From Gemmatimonadota bacterium (GTDB lineage Bacteria > Gemmatimonadota > Gemmatimonadetes > Gemmatimonadales > Gemmatimonadaceae): DNA of 64,000 nt. The notes beneath the pieces are model-generated. The model saw only the letters and a program-made list of their open reading frames with translations. It made no database searches and was not told where the DNA came from. Both the position numbers and the translations under genes were made by a program. The stretch is from assembly GCA_028287235.1 (NCBI GenBank), contig JAQBQB010000002.1, forward strand, positions 310,001 through 374,000, given 5' to 3'. This document shows, one piece after another, positions 34,718 through 42,009 of the stretch (its first letter is position 1; the number at the start of each line of letters is the position of its first letter).

Positions 34718-37700
34718 TCATCGAACGATCCGGATCTCGGTCGAGCCTCCGCCCGGGATCATGTTCGCGCCGGGAAGCATCATCATACCCTGCCCGAAGC
34801 CCGCGGTGCCCGAGCGAATCGAAGCGAGGAACCGCGTGTCGAGATAGTTCGCGATGAACGGAGAAAGGCGCCGCCGCTGGTCGGACGTCAGCAACGACCG
34901 CACATCCGGCGCGATGCGCAGCAACAAATCCACCGATGCCTCGCGCGCGCGCTTGAACCGGTCGTACGCCTCGTCCTGGCTATACACCTCCGGCAGCGCG
35001 GCGAGATACTTCACGACGGGACTCCAGATCGAGTCGAGACGCAGGGCGAACCACCGATTGAGCGCGGCGATGCTGTCGGCCTGCACGCTCGACAACTTCA
35101 GCGTGTCCGCCTCGCCCAGGATCTGAGCCAGCGGATTGGGCATGCTGCCCGTGCCGTACATCGCTTTCAGCGTCCCCTCGGGCGTCCTCTGGCCGCCGAG
35201 TCGCCGGCCGCGATCGAGCATCATCGACAGCGTCTGCCGCTCGCGCGTGGGACCCACGTCGAAGCGAATCATGGCCGTGAGCGTGACCGGGTTGCGTACC
35301 GTGGTCTGCTGCAGTGCCGTGGCGCCGAACCGCTGGTTGACGTCGTACCTGAACCGCTGCGTGGTCGGATCGAAGCCGCGCACCGCGAGCAGTTGCGACG
35401 ACGGGAAGCCTTGCTGTCCCCATCCGTGCAGATGGCCTTCGCCGTGAGCCAGCAGATCGGCGGCGCCGAGCGGGTTGGAGAGCTGGAAGGTGAGCGCCGC
35501 ACGCTGCGGGAGGCGCAGCTTCGCCGGATTGACGAGGGAGAACGTGAGGTTCGCGCTGGGCATCCACGGGCCGACGCAGCTGTTGCGGCCGGCGAACCGG
35601 CCGAGCTGACGCGACAGGCAGTCGCGCGCCGACCGCGAGCCGTTGGCGAGCAGCGAGCGCATGTTGGCCGCCAGGGAGGAATCCGTGGTGTGCGCCGGAT
35701 CGAAGATGAACGCGCGATCGTTCGCGTAGCCATCGCCGTTGACGTCGCCGGAAACCATCGGGGTGTACGGCAACCCCGACTCCAACCGCCCGTTCCAGCT
35801 CACCTGGAGCGTATTGAAGAAGTTGTATCCCAGGCCATACGTGATCTGGTGGCGCGACGTGAACGACGAGCGTCCCCATCCCGTCTCGAACGGATTGCCA
35901 CTGGTGCTGGCGAATCCGTTGAACTGCTCGCGATTGTCGGCAAACACGTAAGACAGATTCCAGGTATACGAGGTGTTGAAGGTAAACGGCGCCACCCGAA
36001 CCATGAGCTGCCGCGTTTCCGAGGCCAGGTCGGAGCGCAGCACGCTGACGTGATTGAACGTCGGCGAGACGCGCGCGTCACGCGCGCCCACGGCACCCGA
36101 TTGCGGCACGATGCTCGTGGGCTGCGCGAACACCGGCCGGTCCGCTTCGTCCGCGAGGGCGAAACGAACGTTCGGCGCGAAATTGAGGTCGACCGCGCCC
36201 GCCTGATGCGTCGTGCGCGCGAACGTGCCGTCGATGAATAATGAATAGCGGGCATCGAGCACCATTCCGCTCCAGTTCAGATTGCCGCTGGTGCGCCGCG
36301 CCCCGCCATAGTGCGGATCGAATAGCGTGACGTTCGGCACCGTACTGGAGAAGACCGTGCCGCTCGTGCCGTCCGCGCATTGGGTCGGTATGGCCCCCGG
36401 ATTGCCGGCGTAAGTCCCCCACGCAGGCGTCGGTGTCGCGGCTCCCACGCAGGCCAGCTGCTGCAGCGCGTCGGGCAGACCGGTGTTGTCGAGCGCCTGT
36501 CCGATACTACTGACGGTCGACACATTCTGGAACACCCCGACGCCGCCGCGCACCACCGCGCGCGGTCCGCGCACCGCGCCGTTGAATGCGGCGAGCTGCG
36601 ACGACGTCCCGTACGTCCACGCGAACCCGATGCGCGGGCTCAGATACACGCGATTGGGCACGTCGTCGTTCGACAGCCCGTAGGTGCGCTGCACCTCGGA
36701 GTTCAGGGTCGGGTTTGTGAGGAAGCGATTCGCATCCGCGCGCAGCCCGTACTGGATCTGCAAGTCGTTGCTCGGCCGATAGGTATCGCCGAGCGACGCC
36801 GCGCCGACGACCTGCCCCGCGGTGTGCTCCTGCGGCTTCAGCGACCGGGTGAACGCCGTGGGACGATTGGCTGCCAGATCCGCTAGCGAGTTGTAGGTGA
36901 ACGAGCCCAGCGTGTTCAGCGACAGGTTCTGCTCGAAGGACTCGTGGCGCAGCTCTGTGGTGAACTTGAGCCGATGCTTGTTGTCGACGCTCGCCCACGA
37001 AAGCTGATTCATGAAGTTCTGCGACAACGACTGAATGCTGGTGCTCAACGGGCTGCCACCGAACGCCACCGTCGAGACGCCGGTCGTCCCGTTGGAGTTC
37101 AGCCGGACGTTCCCGCTCGGTAGGTCGAGGTATGGCGACGAGTAGCTGCGCTGTCCGCCGATCCCCAGCGACGTCTCGCTCAACACGAATCCATAGTAGT
37201 TCGTGTACCGGCCCTGGAGCGTGGCGTTCCAACTGGTCCGGTCGGTCGCGTGCGACGGAAGCTCCGTCGGCTGCATCGAGGACGGCGTCTGCTTCGTCCA
37301 AGAGCCTGTATAGGTGACGTTGATGGCTTGGCCCGTGGCCGACGTCGGCGGATTGAGATCGAAGCTGCCTAACAGGGTGCCCTGGTCGCTCAGCTTGCGC
37401 CGCGGCGAACGGTCGATCGCCGTCGGAACGTTCGCGGCGCCGAGGAGCGACAGCAGCCGACGCACCGAATCCGGAGAAAGGCCGGCCGCTTGGAGACCCA
37501 AGGGGCCCGTGTTCAGCAACGTCTGAAGATCGTTCGACTGCCGACCGAGCTGATAGCTGACGTAATAGAAGGCCTTGTCGGGGACGATCGGACCGGCGAG
37601 CGATCCGCCGAGCGATCCGCTCGTGTATTGCTGGCCGAGCGCACGGCCGGCTGGGTCGGTCCACTGCAGTTGCGGCGCCGCAAAAACGAAGCTGCCCATC

Positions 37701-38443
37701 CGGCTGCTGATGTTGCTGCCGGGGCGCGTGCGCAGGCTGAACTGCGCGCCGGCGAATCCGCCGCGCGACACATCATATGGATTCAGAGCGAGCGTCGAGC
37801 CGAGGTTCGCGTCGCGCGGCACGTTCGCGCCGCTGAAGCTCAACCCGTTGAGCGTTGTGGTGTTCTGATCCGGCGCCAGGCCAAGCACCGAGAAGCCGTT
37901 CGTGCCGTCCCCGTTCGGGGTCAGCTGCACGCCGGGAATCGACGCGGCCATGGCGGCGAGATTTCCGAGCTGATCCGCGGCCAGCGCCGAGTTCTGCGTC
38001 GTGCGCTCGGTGCCGCTGACGTCAGGCGTGCTCTCATTTCGCCCGACCTTCTGGCGCTGGGCGTTCACCTTGATGGCGTCGAGCTGCACCGCGTTGATCT
38101 GCAGCTTGGCGTCGGCGACGAGGATGTCCTGATCGGCGGTCCGCTTCACCTCGAAGTGCTTGGCGAGGAATCCGATGGCGGCGACCGACACGAAGTAGTC
38201 GCCTTCGTCGCCGGGGAAGACGATCTGAAAGCGGCCGTCCTTGCTGGTTTTCACACTTCGGTTGACGTTGCCTTGGAGCGAGGTCGCCTTGATGGTGGCG
38301 TTTTCAACCGGCTTGTTGTCGGGACCGGTGATCCGGCCTCGAATGACGTCAGACTGCGCCTGTAGACCGGCGCGGACCAGTGGCGAGGCGACGGCGACGG
38401 CGGCGATGGCGGCGACGACGTGGAGCAGGCGGCTGAGACTCAC
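34718..38443 (-). CDS. TonB-dependent receptor with regulatory-like domain and C-terminal helical extension
   Basis: This 1241-residue protein has a signal peptide (1-30) and a carboxypeptidase-regulatory-like domain (about 32-115, IRGRITGPDNKPVENATIKA). The plug (about 150-240, GFSVLGLAPDQNTTTLNGLS) and a long beta-barrel to about residue 1070 follow. The barrel does not end the protein. About 157 further residues (encoded by 34718-35191) are mostly helical (ALNRWFALRLDSIW, LTSDQRRRLSPFIANYLDTR), resembling Spy/CpxP-type periplasmic domains. The GTG at 38441-38443 gives the best signal peptide. It heads a four-gene leftward operon and is divergent from the cysteine-rich peptides. The ligand is unknown. 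Confidence 0.82.
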   Translation of the reverse strand: MSLSRLLHVVAAIAAVAVASPLVRAGLQAQSDVIRGRITGPDNKPVENATIKATSLQGNVNRSVKTSKDGRFQIVFPGDEGDYFVSVAAIGFLAKHFEVKRTADQDILVADAKLQINAVQLDAIKVNAQRQKVGRNESTPDVSGTERTTQNSALAADQLGNLAAMAASIPGVQLTPNGDGTNGFSVLGLAPDQNTTTLNGLSFSGANVPRDANLGSTLALNPYDVSRGGFAGAQFSLRTRPGSNISSRMGSFVFAAPQLQWTDPAGRALGQQYTSGSLGGSLAGPIVPDKAFYYVSYQLGRQSNDLQTLLNTGPLGLQAAGLSPDSVRRLLSLLGAANVPTAIDRSPRRKLSDQGTLLGSFDLNPPTSATGQAINVTYTGSWTKQTPSSMQPTELPSHATDRTSWNATLQGRYTNYYGFVLSETSLGIGGQRSYSSPYLDLPSGNVRLNSNGTTGVSTVAFGGSPLSTSIQSLSQNFMNQLSWASVDNKHRLKFTTELRHESFEQNLSLNTLGSFTYNSLADLAANRPTAFTRSLKPQEHTAGQVVGAASLGDTYRPSNDLQIQYGLRADANRFLTNPTLNSEVQRTYGLSNDDVPNRVYLSPRIGFAWTYGTSSQLAAFNGAVRGPRAVVRGGVGVFQNVSTVSSIGQALDNTGLPDALQQLACVGAATPTPAWGTYAGNPGAIPTQCADGTSGTVFSSTVPNVTLFDPHYGGARRTSGNLNWSGMVLDARYSLFIDGTFARTTHQAGAVDLNFAPNVRFALADEADRPVFAQPTSIVPQSGAVGARDARVSPTFNHVSVLRSDLASETRQLMVRVAPFTFNTSYTWNLSYVFADNREQFNGFASTSGNPFETGWGRSSFTSRHQITYGLGYNFFNTLQVSWNGRLESGLPYTPMVSGDVNGDGYANDRAFIFDPAHTTDSSLAANMRSLLANGSRSARDCLSRQLGRFAGRNSCVGPWMPSANLTFSLVNPAKLRLPQRAALTFQLSNPLGAADLLAHGEGHLHGWGQQGFPSSQLLAVRGFDPTTQRFRYDVNQRFGATALQQTTVRNPVTLTAMIRFDVGPTRERQTLSMMLDRGRRLGGQRTPEGTLKAMYGTGSMPNPLAQILGEADTLKLSSVQADSIAALNRWFALRLDSIWSPVVKYLAALPEVYSQDEAYDRFKRAREASVDLLLRIAPDVRSLLTSDQRRRLSPFIANYLDTRFLASIRSGTAGFGQGMMMLPGANMIPGGGSTEIRIVR

Positions 38444-38962
38444 GGGAGTTTCACGGTCGGAGTGGGGGCCTGTCGAAGCGCGTTGGGCACGGCGTCGGAG
38501 CCCTCGGTGCGCATACAGCAATTGGACCCGCGAACCCCGCTGAGGGTTTCCATGCGACTATGCCACCGCGCCGAGGAAATCGCAACAGTCAGGCAAGCTC
38601 ACGGGCCGTGTCGCGGGGCGGATGATAGCCTTGGCATTAAGAAACACAAATAAACAAATGGCGATTATGAGAAGCTTCTAATATAGTTTTTCGCTCCATC
38701 ACGGGCCGCGCACCGTTTTCTGTCGCTTCCGATGCGACACAACAACATGGCGATGGCTATTAGTATGTCTTAATATAACGATTTGAACGATGCTTGTTAC
38801 AAATCTCTTGACAGTTCGCTCACAAACGCGCACCATACCCCTCGCGAACACCCGACGTTCTCATGGCCGCCGCAGCGTTCAGCGTCGGTGGCGTGCTGCT
38901 CCTTGCGATTTCAGTCGCCTTCCCGAGCGACCACTCCTCACCTTTATCTCTGGAGCATCATC
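38444..38962. promoter_or_regulatory. AT-rich divergent promoter region
   Basis: This 519-base gap separates the receptor operon from the peptide genes. From about 38630 to 38810 it is markedly AT-rich against a GC-rich background. It includes a perfect palindrome AGAAGCTTCT (38670-38679) and TTGACA (38808-38813) followed 17 bases later by CACCAT, a weak rightward promoter. A leftward -10-like CTATATTAG lies near 38680-38688. No gene is supported here; the frame upstream of the first peptide lacks coding character. Confidence 0.5.
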
Positions 38963-39193
38963 ATGAAGAAACAGTTGGCGGTCGTGAGAAACCTGTGCGC
39001 TGCGTCTGCCTTCGCCCTGGTTGGCCTCGGGCTCACTCCGTCTCACAGCGCGGCCGCGGTGAACGCCGCGAACAAGGGGATGGTCTGGTGCACCAACGTT
39101 GGCGAGTGCGTGTACTGCACCGACGGGGCCTGGATGGGCTGCGAACTGTGGGCCTGCGGCGACGTCGTCATGGTCGCGTGCTATGGCGGCTGA
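38963..39193 (+). CDS. Secreted cysteine-rich small peptide 1
   Basis: This 76-residue protein is the first of three tandem paralogues. The leader (MKKQLAVVRNL, hydrophobic AASAFALVGLGLT, then SHSAAA) is a Sec signal with a likely cut after AAA, leaving about 43 residues that begin VNAANKGM. The mature part has six cysteines in CTNVGECVYC, GCELWAC and VACYGG, enough for three disulfides. TGGAG lies nine bases before the ATG. The leader is nearly identical among the three while the core differs, as in precursor-peptide families. Function unknown; secretion and disulfide bonding are inferred. Confidence 0.8.
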   Translation: MKKQLAVVRNLCAASAFALVGLGLTPSHSAAAVNAANKGMVWCTNVGECVYCTDGAWMGCELWACGDVVMVACYGG

Positions 39194-39231
39194 TACCCGC
39201 CGCCACGACTGCCGTTGACAACTGCCTTTCT

Positions 39232-39253
39232 GACCGCCTTCCCGGACGACGAT
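39232..39253 (+). repeat. Conserved 22-base element upstream of peptide 2
   Basis: GACCGCCTTCCCGGACGACG plus AT lies 32 bases before the peptide 2 start codon. The same 22 bases with one change occur at 39569-39590, 31 bases before peptide 3. A diverged form (AGTCGCCTTCCCGAGCGACC) lies at about 38913-38933 before peptide 1. It is either left over from tandem duplication of whole units or a common regulatory element. Confidence 0.7.
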
Positions 39254-39285
39254 GTCCCAGACCCTCTCGCACGTGGAGCCTGTCC

Positions 39286-39513
39286 ATGAAAAATCAATTG
39301 GCTGTTGTCAGAAACCTGCTGGCCGCGTCTGTCTTCGCCCTCGCTGGCCTCGGGCTCACTCCGGCTCGCAGCATGGCCGCGACGAACGCGGCGAACAAAG
39401 GAATTCTCGCGTGTGGCTACTACGATGGTGGCTGGTGTGTCGCCTGCCTGACCACTGATTTCTGCGTGGCCTCCTGCTGTGGTGGCTGTGACCTCATCGA
39501 AATCAGCTGCTGA
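39286..39513 (+). CDS. Secreted cysteine-rich small peptide 2
   Basis: This 75-residue paralogue has leader MKNQLAVVRNLLAASVFALA and a likely cut after SMAA. The mature part of about 42 residues starts TNAANKGI and holds eight cysteines: LACGYY, GWCVAC, FCVASCCGGC and a C-terminal ISC. The spacing C-x2-C, C-x3-CC-x2-C and the terminal Cys are shared with peptide 3. The TGGAG ribosome site before the ATG is conserved in all three. It lies 92 bases after peptide 1 and is preceded by a 22-base element also found before peptide 3. Confidence 0.8.
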   Translation: MKNQLAVVRNLLAASVFALAGLGLTPARSMAATNAANKGILACGYYDGGWCVACLTTDFCVASCCGGCDLIEISC

Positions 39514-39568
39514 GACTCACGCGCGCCGGTGCCCTGCACTGGCGCGCGCTCGCATTTGCGCTCATCCC

Positions 39569-39590
39569 GACCGCCTTCCTGGACGACGAT
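39569..39590 (+). repeat. Conserved 22-base element upstream of peptide 3
   Basis: GACCGCCTTCCTGGACGACG plus AT matches the element at 39232-39253 in 21 of 22 positions and has the same distance to the following start codon. Confidence 0.7.
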
Positions 39591-39621
39591 ACCAACACCC
39601 TCTAATACCTGGAGAATCATC

Positions 39622-39834
39622 ATGAAGAAACACCTTACGGTGGCGAGAAACCTCCTCGCAGCATCTGCGTTCGCGCTGGTCGGGCTTGGCATGACGCCGT
39701 CTCGGAGCGCCGCCGCCGTGAACGACAAGGGCATCATCGTTTGCGTCTCTGATGGAGACTGTTCCGCCTGTACCGATGGTAATTGCGTCGCGGCCTGCTG
39801 CGGAAGCTGCAATATCATTATTGTGGTTTGCTAA
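39622..39834 (+). CDS. Secreted cysteine-rich small peptide 3
   Basis: This 70-residue paralogue has leader MKKHLTVARNLLAASAFALV and a likely cut after SAAA. The mature part of about 38 residues starts VNDKGIIVC and holds eight cysteines: DCSAC, NCVAACCGSC and a C-terminal VVC. It ends on Cys like peptide 2, after a very hydrophobic IIIVV stretch. It starts after CTGGAG. The 131-base gap to the next gene contains no further copy. Co-expression with the downstream propeller, DsbA-like and S41 genes is likely from orientation and spacing. Confidence 0.8.
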   Translation: MKKHLTVARNLLAASAFALVGLGMTPSRSAAAVNDKGIIVCVSDGDCSACTDGNCVAACCGSCNIIIVVC

Positions 39835-39965
39835 TCGTCGTAGCCACGCTGTACTAGAAGTCTCAATCAGAATCCCGTTGGACTTTTGGGCTTGATTGTC
39901 CGGGAAGGCGATCAGCTCGCCGGCGCGATGACGATTCTCCGACGTAACTGATTCCTGGGAGCCAC

Positions 39966-41129
39966 ATGCCGAGCCGCATGCCGACACGCAGTCGTTCCAT
40001 CTTGTTGTTGATTTGTGCCGCCGTGCCGGCGCTCGGCGCCTCCGCCGGCCGGTCGGCAGTCCCCTCCTGCGCGGCGCGCGAGGGCGGAAGCCGATGGGAG
40101 CCATCGCCGGCGCGGCAATACCGAGCGAAGGAAGCGTTCGGACGCGGGACCAACGGGCCGTTCGCGGGCATCCAGAGCGTCGTGGTCGCGAAAGACGCGG
40201 TGTACGCGAACGATTCGAAGAGCAGCGTCGTCACTGTGCTGAGTCCCGACCTCAAGCTCGTCCGCCGTATCGAGCTCCGCGTGCCGACGCAAGGCATGGG
40301 GATAATGATGGGCACCATGGGCAATCGCCGTCTCCTCGACGTCACCGATTCCGCGGTGTACGTCTACGACGGAAAAGGCGTGACGGCATTCTCGCACGCC
40401 GGCGCGTCCCTCGGCGAGACGCGGCTGATTCCGGCGGGCCTCGCGCCGTTCTCCGTCATCGGGATCCAGGCCGTCGGCCCCAACCTGCTGTTCGGCGTGG
40501 ACTCGATCAGCCGCGAGGAGCGCCACCTGCAACTGTGGTCGGCCCCATTGAAAGGCGGAGCAGCGACGCGCGTTCCGTTCGACGTTGCGCTCCGGGGACC
40601 CAAGGGCGGCGTAATGGTCCTCAGCCGCAACAACCCGCGCCCGCTCTGGGTCGCGAGCGGCCGCTGCGTGATCGCCTCGGATGGCGAGAACGAATGGATT
40701 CTTCGTCATGCGCTCGACAGCCGCATGGCGGACACCATCCGCCTGCCGCGTCTCGAAGTGCAGGCCCAAGCCGACGGCGACGACGACAACGAGAAGGCGA
40801 GGGAGCTGCTCGGCGCACTCCAGGCAAGGCGCGGAGTGAAATCGAACCCCCTGGGGGCACCGGGCGTCGGCGGGACCGGCGTCCTGCGATGGACCGACAT
40901 GATCGTCGACCCCGACGGTTACCTCTGGATCGAGTTGCGGCGACCACCGAACGACGCCAAGGCGGCAGTGCACGTGTACCGGGTGAATCTCGCCACGGGC
41001 GCCGTCGAGAAAGACGTCCTGCCCGCGTTCCCGGCGGCCTTCGGCCCACCCGGCAGCTACTACGCACGCGCGACCGATGCATCCGGCACACCGTATGTCG
41101 CGCGCTATGAACTGACCCCTTCGCGATAA
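39966..41129 (+). CDS. Secreted 6-bladed beta-propeller-like protein
   Basis: This 387-residue protein has a signal peptide (SRSILLLICAAVPALGASAG). Its body is propeller-like: GIQSVVVAKDAVYANDSKSS, VTVLSPDLKLVRRIELRVP, LLDVTDSAVYVYDGKGVTAF, GENEWILRHALDSRMADTIR and VDPDGYLWIELRRP. An acidic helical insertion (ADGDDDNEKARELLGAL) lies near residue 265. GGGAGCC precedes the ATG. It follows the three cysteine-rich peptides and precedes the DsbA-like gene by 11 bases. Small secreted peptides beside 6-bladed propellers also occur in Bacteroidota (NVEALA-type loci), a possible analogy. Confidence 0.75.
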   Translation: MPSRMPTRSRSILLLICAAVPALGASAGRSAVPSCAAREGGSRWEPSPARQYRAKEAFGRGTNGPFAGIQSVVVAKDAVYANDSKSSVVTVLSPDLKLVRRIELRVPTQGMGIMMGTMGNRRLLDVTDSAVYVYDGKGVTAFSHAGASLGETRLIPAGLAPFSVIGIQAVGPNLLFGVDSISREERHLQLWSAPLKGGAATRVPFDVALRGPKGGVMVLSRNNPRPLWVASGRCVIASDGENEWILRHALDSRMADTIRLPRLEVQAQADGDDDNEKARELLGALQARRGVKSNPLGAPGVGGTGVLRWTDMIVDPDGYLWIELRRPPNDAKAAVHVYRVNLATGAVEKDVLPAFPAAFGPPGSYYARATDASGTPYVARYELTPSR

Positions 41130-41140
41130 CGAGGCCCTCC

Positions 41141-41800
41141 ATGAAGAAGTTCTCCGAGAAGCTCGTCATGCTCACGAACATCCTGGTCATCGTCGCCTTT
41201 CTCGTGTTCATCGTCGGGCCGAACGGCGTCGTGTACGGCAAGTGGAAGGACTGGCGCACGACCGCGAAAGCGCAGCAGCAAATCGCCGACAAATGGCCTG
41301 CGCTCACCGAGGGCGGCTCGCGCCTGGACACGGGAAAGACGGCGCCGGCGTTCGTCGAATTCGCCGACTATCAGTGCCCCTTCTGCAAGAATGCCGGGCG
41401 GACGATGGAGCAGTGGCTGGCGTCGAATGACACGGGCGTCGTCTTTCGGCACCTGCCGCTCACCGCGATCCACCCGGCCGCCGACGGCGCCGCGCGTACT
41501 GCGATCTGTGCCGAGGCGCAGGGGCGCTTTCGCCAGATGCACCACCAGCTCTTTGCGGACAACACGTGGGAGAAGGACACGAACTGGGTTCGCGAGGCAA
41601 CGGCGGCGGGCGTCCCGGACATCCCGGCCTTCGAGGCCTGCCGCCATAGCGAGAAGACCACTGCCCGGCTCAATGCGGACATGAAGCTCGCCGAGGGCCT
41701 CGGCATCAAGGGCACGCCGACTTACGTCGCGCGCAACGGACTTCGCCAGGGCATCCTCACCGACGATATGCTGCGCCTCCTCACCCAGAAAGGTCAATGA
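41141..41800 (+). CDS. Membrane-anchored DsbA-like thiol oxidoreductase
   Basis: This 219-residue protein has an N-terminal membrane helix (LTNILVIVAFLVFIVGPNGV, 12-31). The thioredoxin-fold domain follows with active site FADYQCPFCKNAGR (CPFC) and the cis-proline loop GIKGTPTYV. A helical insertion (MHHQLFADNTWEKDTNWVRE) lies between them. It should catalyse disulfide formation or exchange outside the cytoplasm. Its place eleven bases after the propeller gene and downstream of three cysteine-rich secreted peptides suggests it oxidises those peptides. That link is inference from context. A perfect 14-bp hairpin follows. Confidence 0.88.
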   Translation: MKKFSEKLVMLTNILVIVAFLVFIVGPNGVVYGKWKDWRTTAKAQQQIADKWPALTEGGSRLDTGKTAPAFVEFADYQCPFCKNAGRTMEQWLASNDTGVVFRHLPLTAIHPAADGAARTAICAEAQGRFRQMHHQLFADNTWEKDTNWVREATAAGVPDIPAFEACRHSEKTTARLNADMKLAEGLGIKGTPTYVARNGLRQGILTDDMLRLLTQKGQ

Positions 41801-41828
41801 GTCTGGGCGAGTGAACCTGATCAAGACC

Positions 41829-41875
41829 AACGCCAACCACGATTGAGGGCGCCGGTTACCGTCGTGGTTGGCGTT
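41829..41875. terminator. Long perfect hairpin after the DsbA-like gene
   Basis: AACGCCAACCACGA (41829-41842) and TCGTGGTTGGCGTT (41862-41875) form a perfect 14-bp stem with a 19-base loop, 28 bases after the stop codon. No T-run follows on either strand. It may attenuate or stabilise the transcript between the peptide/DsbA genes and the S41 peptidase. Confidence 0.55.
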
Positions 41876-42009
41876 GCCGCCAGGCAAGAGCGGCGGCGCG
41901 CGTCACGCCGTTCTTGCTGCTCGCGGATTAATCGAACCCTCATGTTGGCGCAATGGTCCTCGCGCCTGGTCGGCCGTATCTATCAGCCAACCACGGGCTC
42001 GGAGACCCC

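Noticed and set aside
34457-36241. 594-codon open frame antisense to the propeller and receptor genes
   Set aside because: It spans two real genes on the other strand and has no recognisable fold.
38783-38962. 60-residue extension upstream of cysteine-rich peptide 1
   Set aside because: It lacks coding character, would bury the Sec signal, and peptides 2 and 3 start at the equivalent ATG after a conserved TGGAG.
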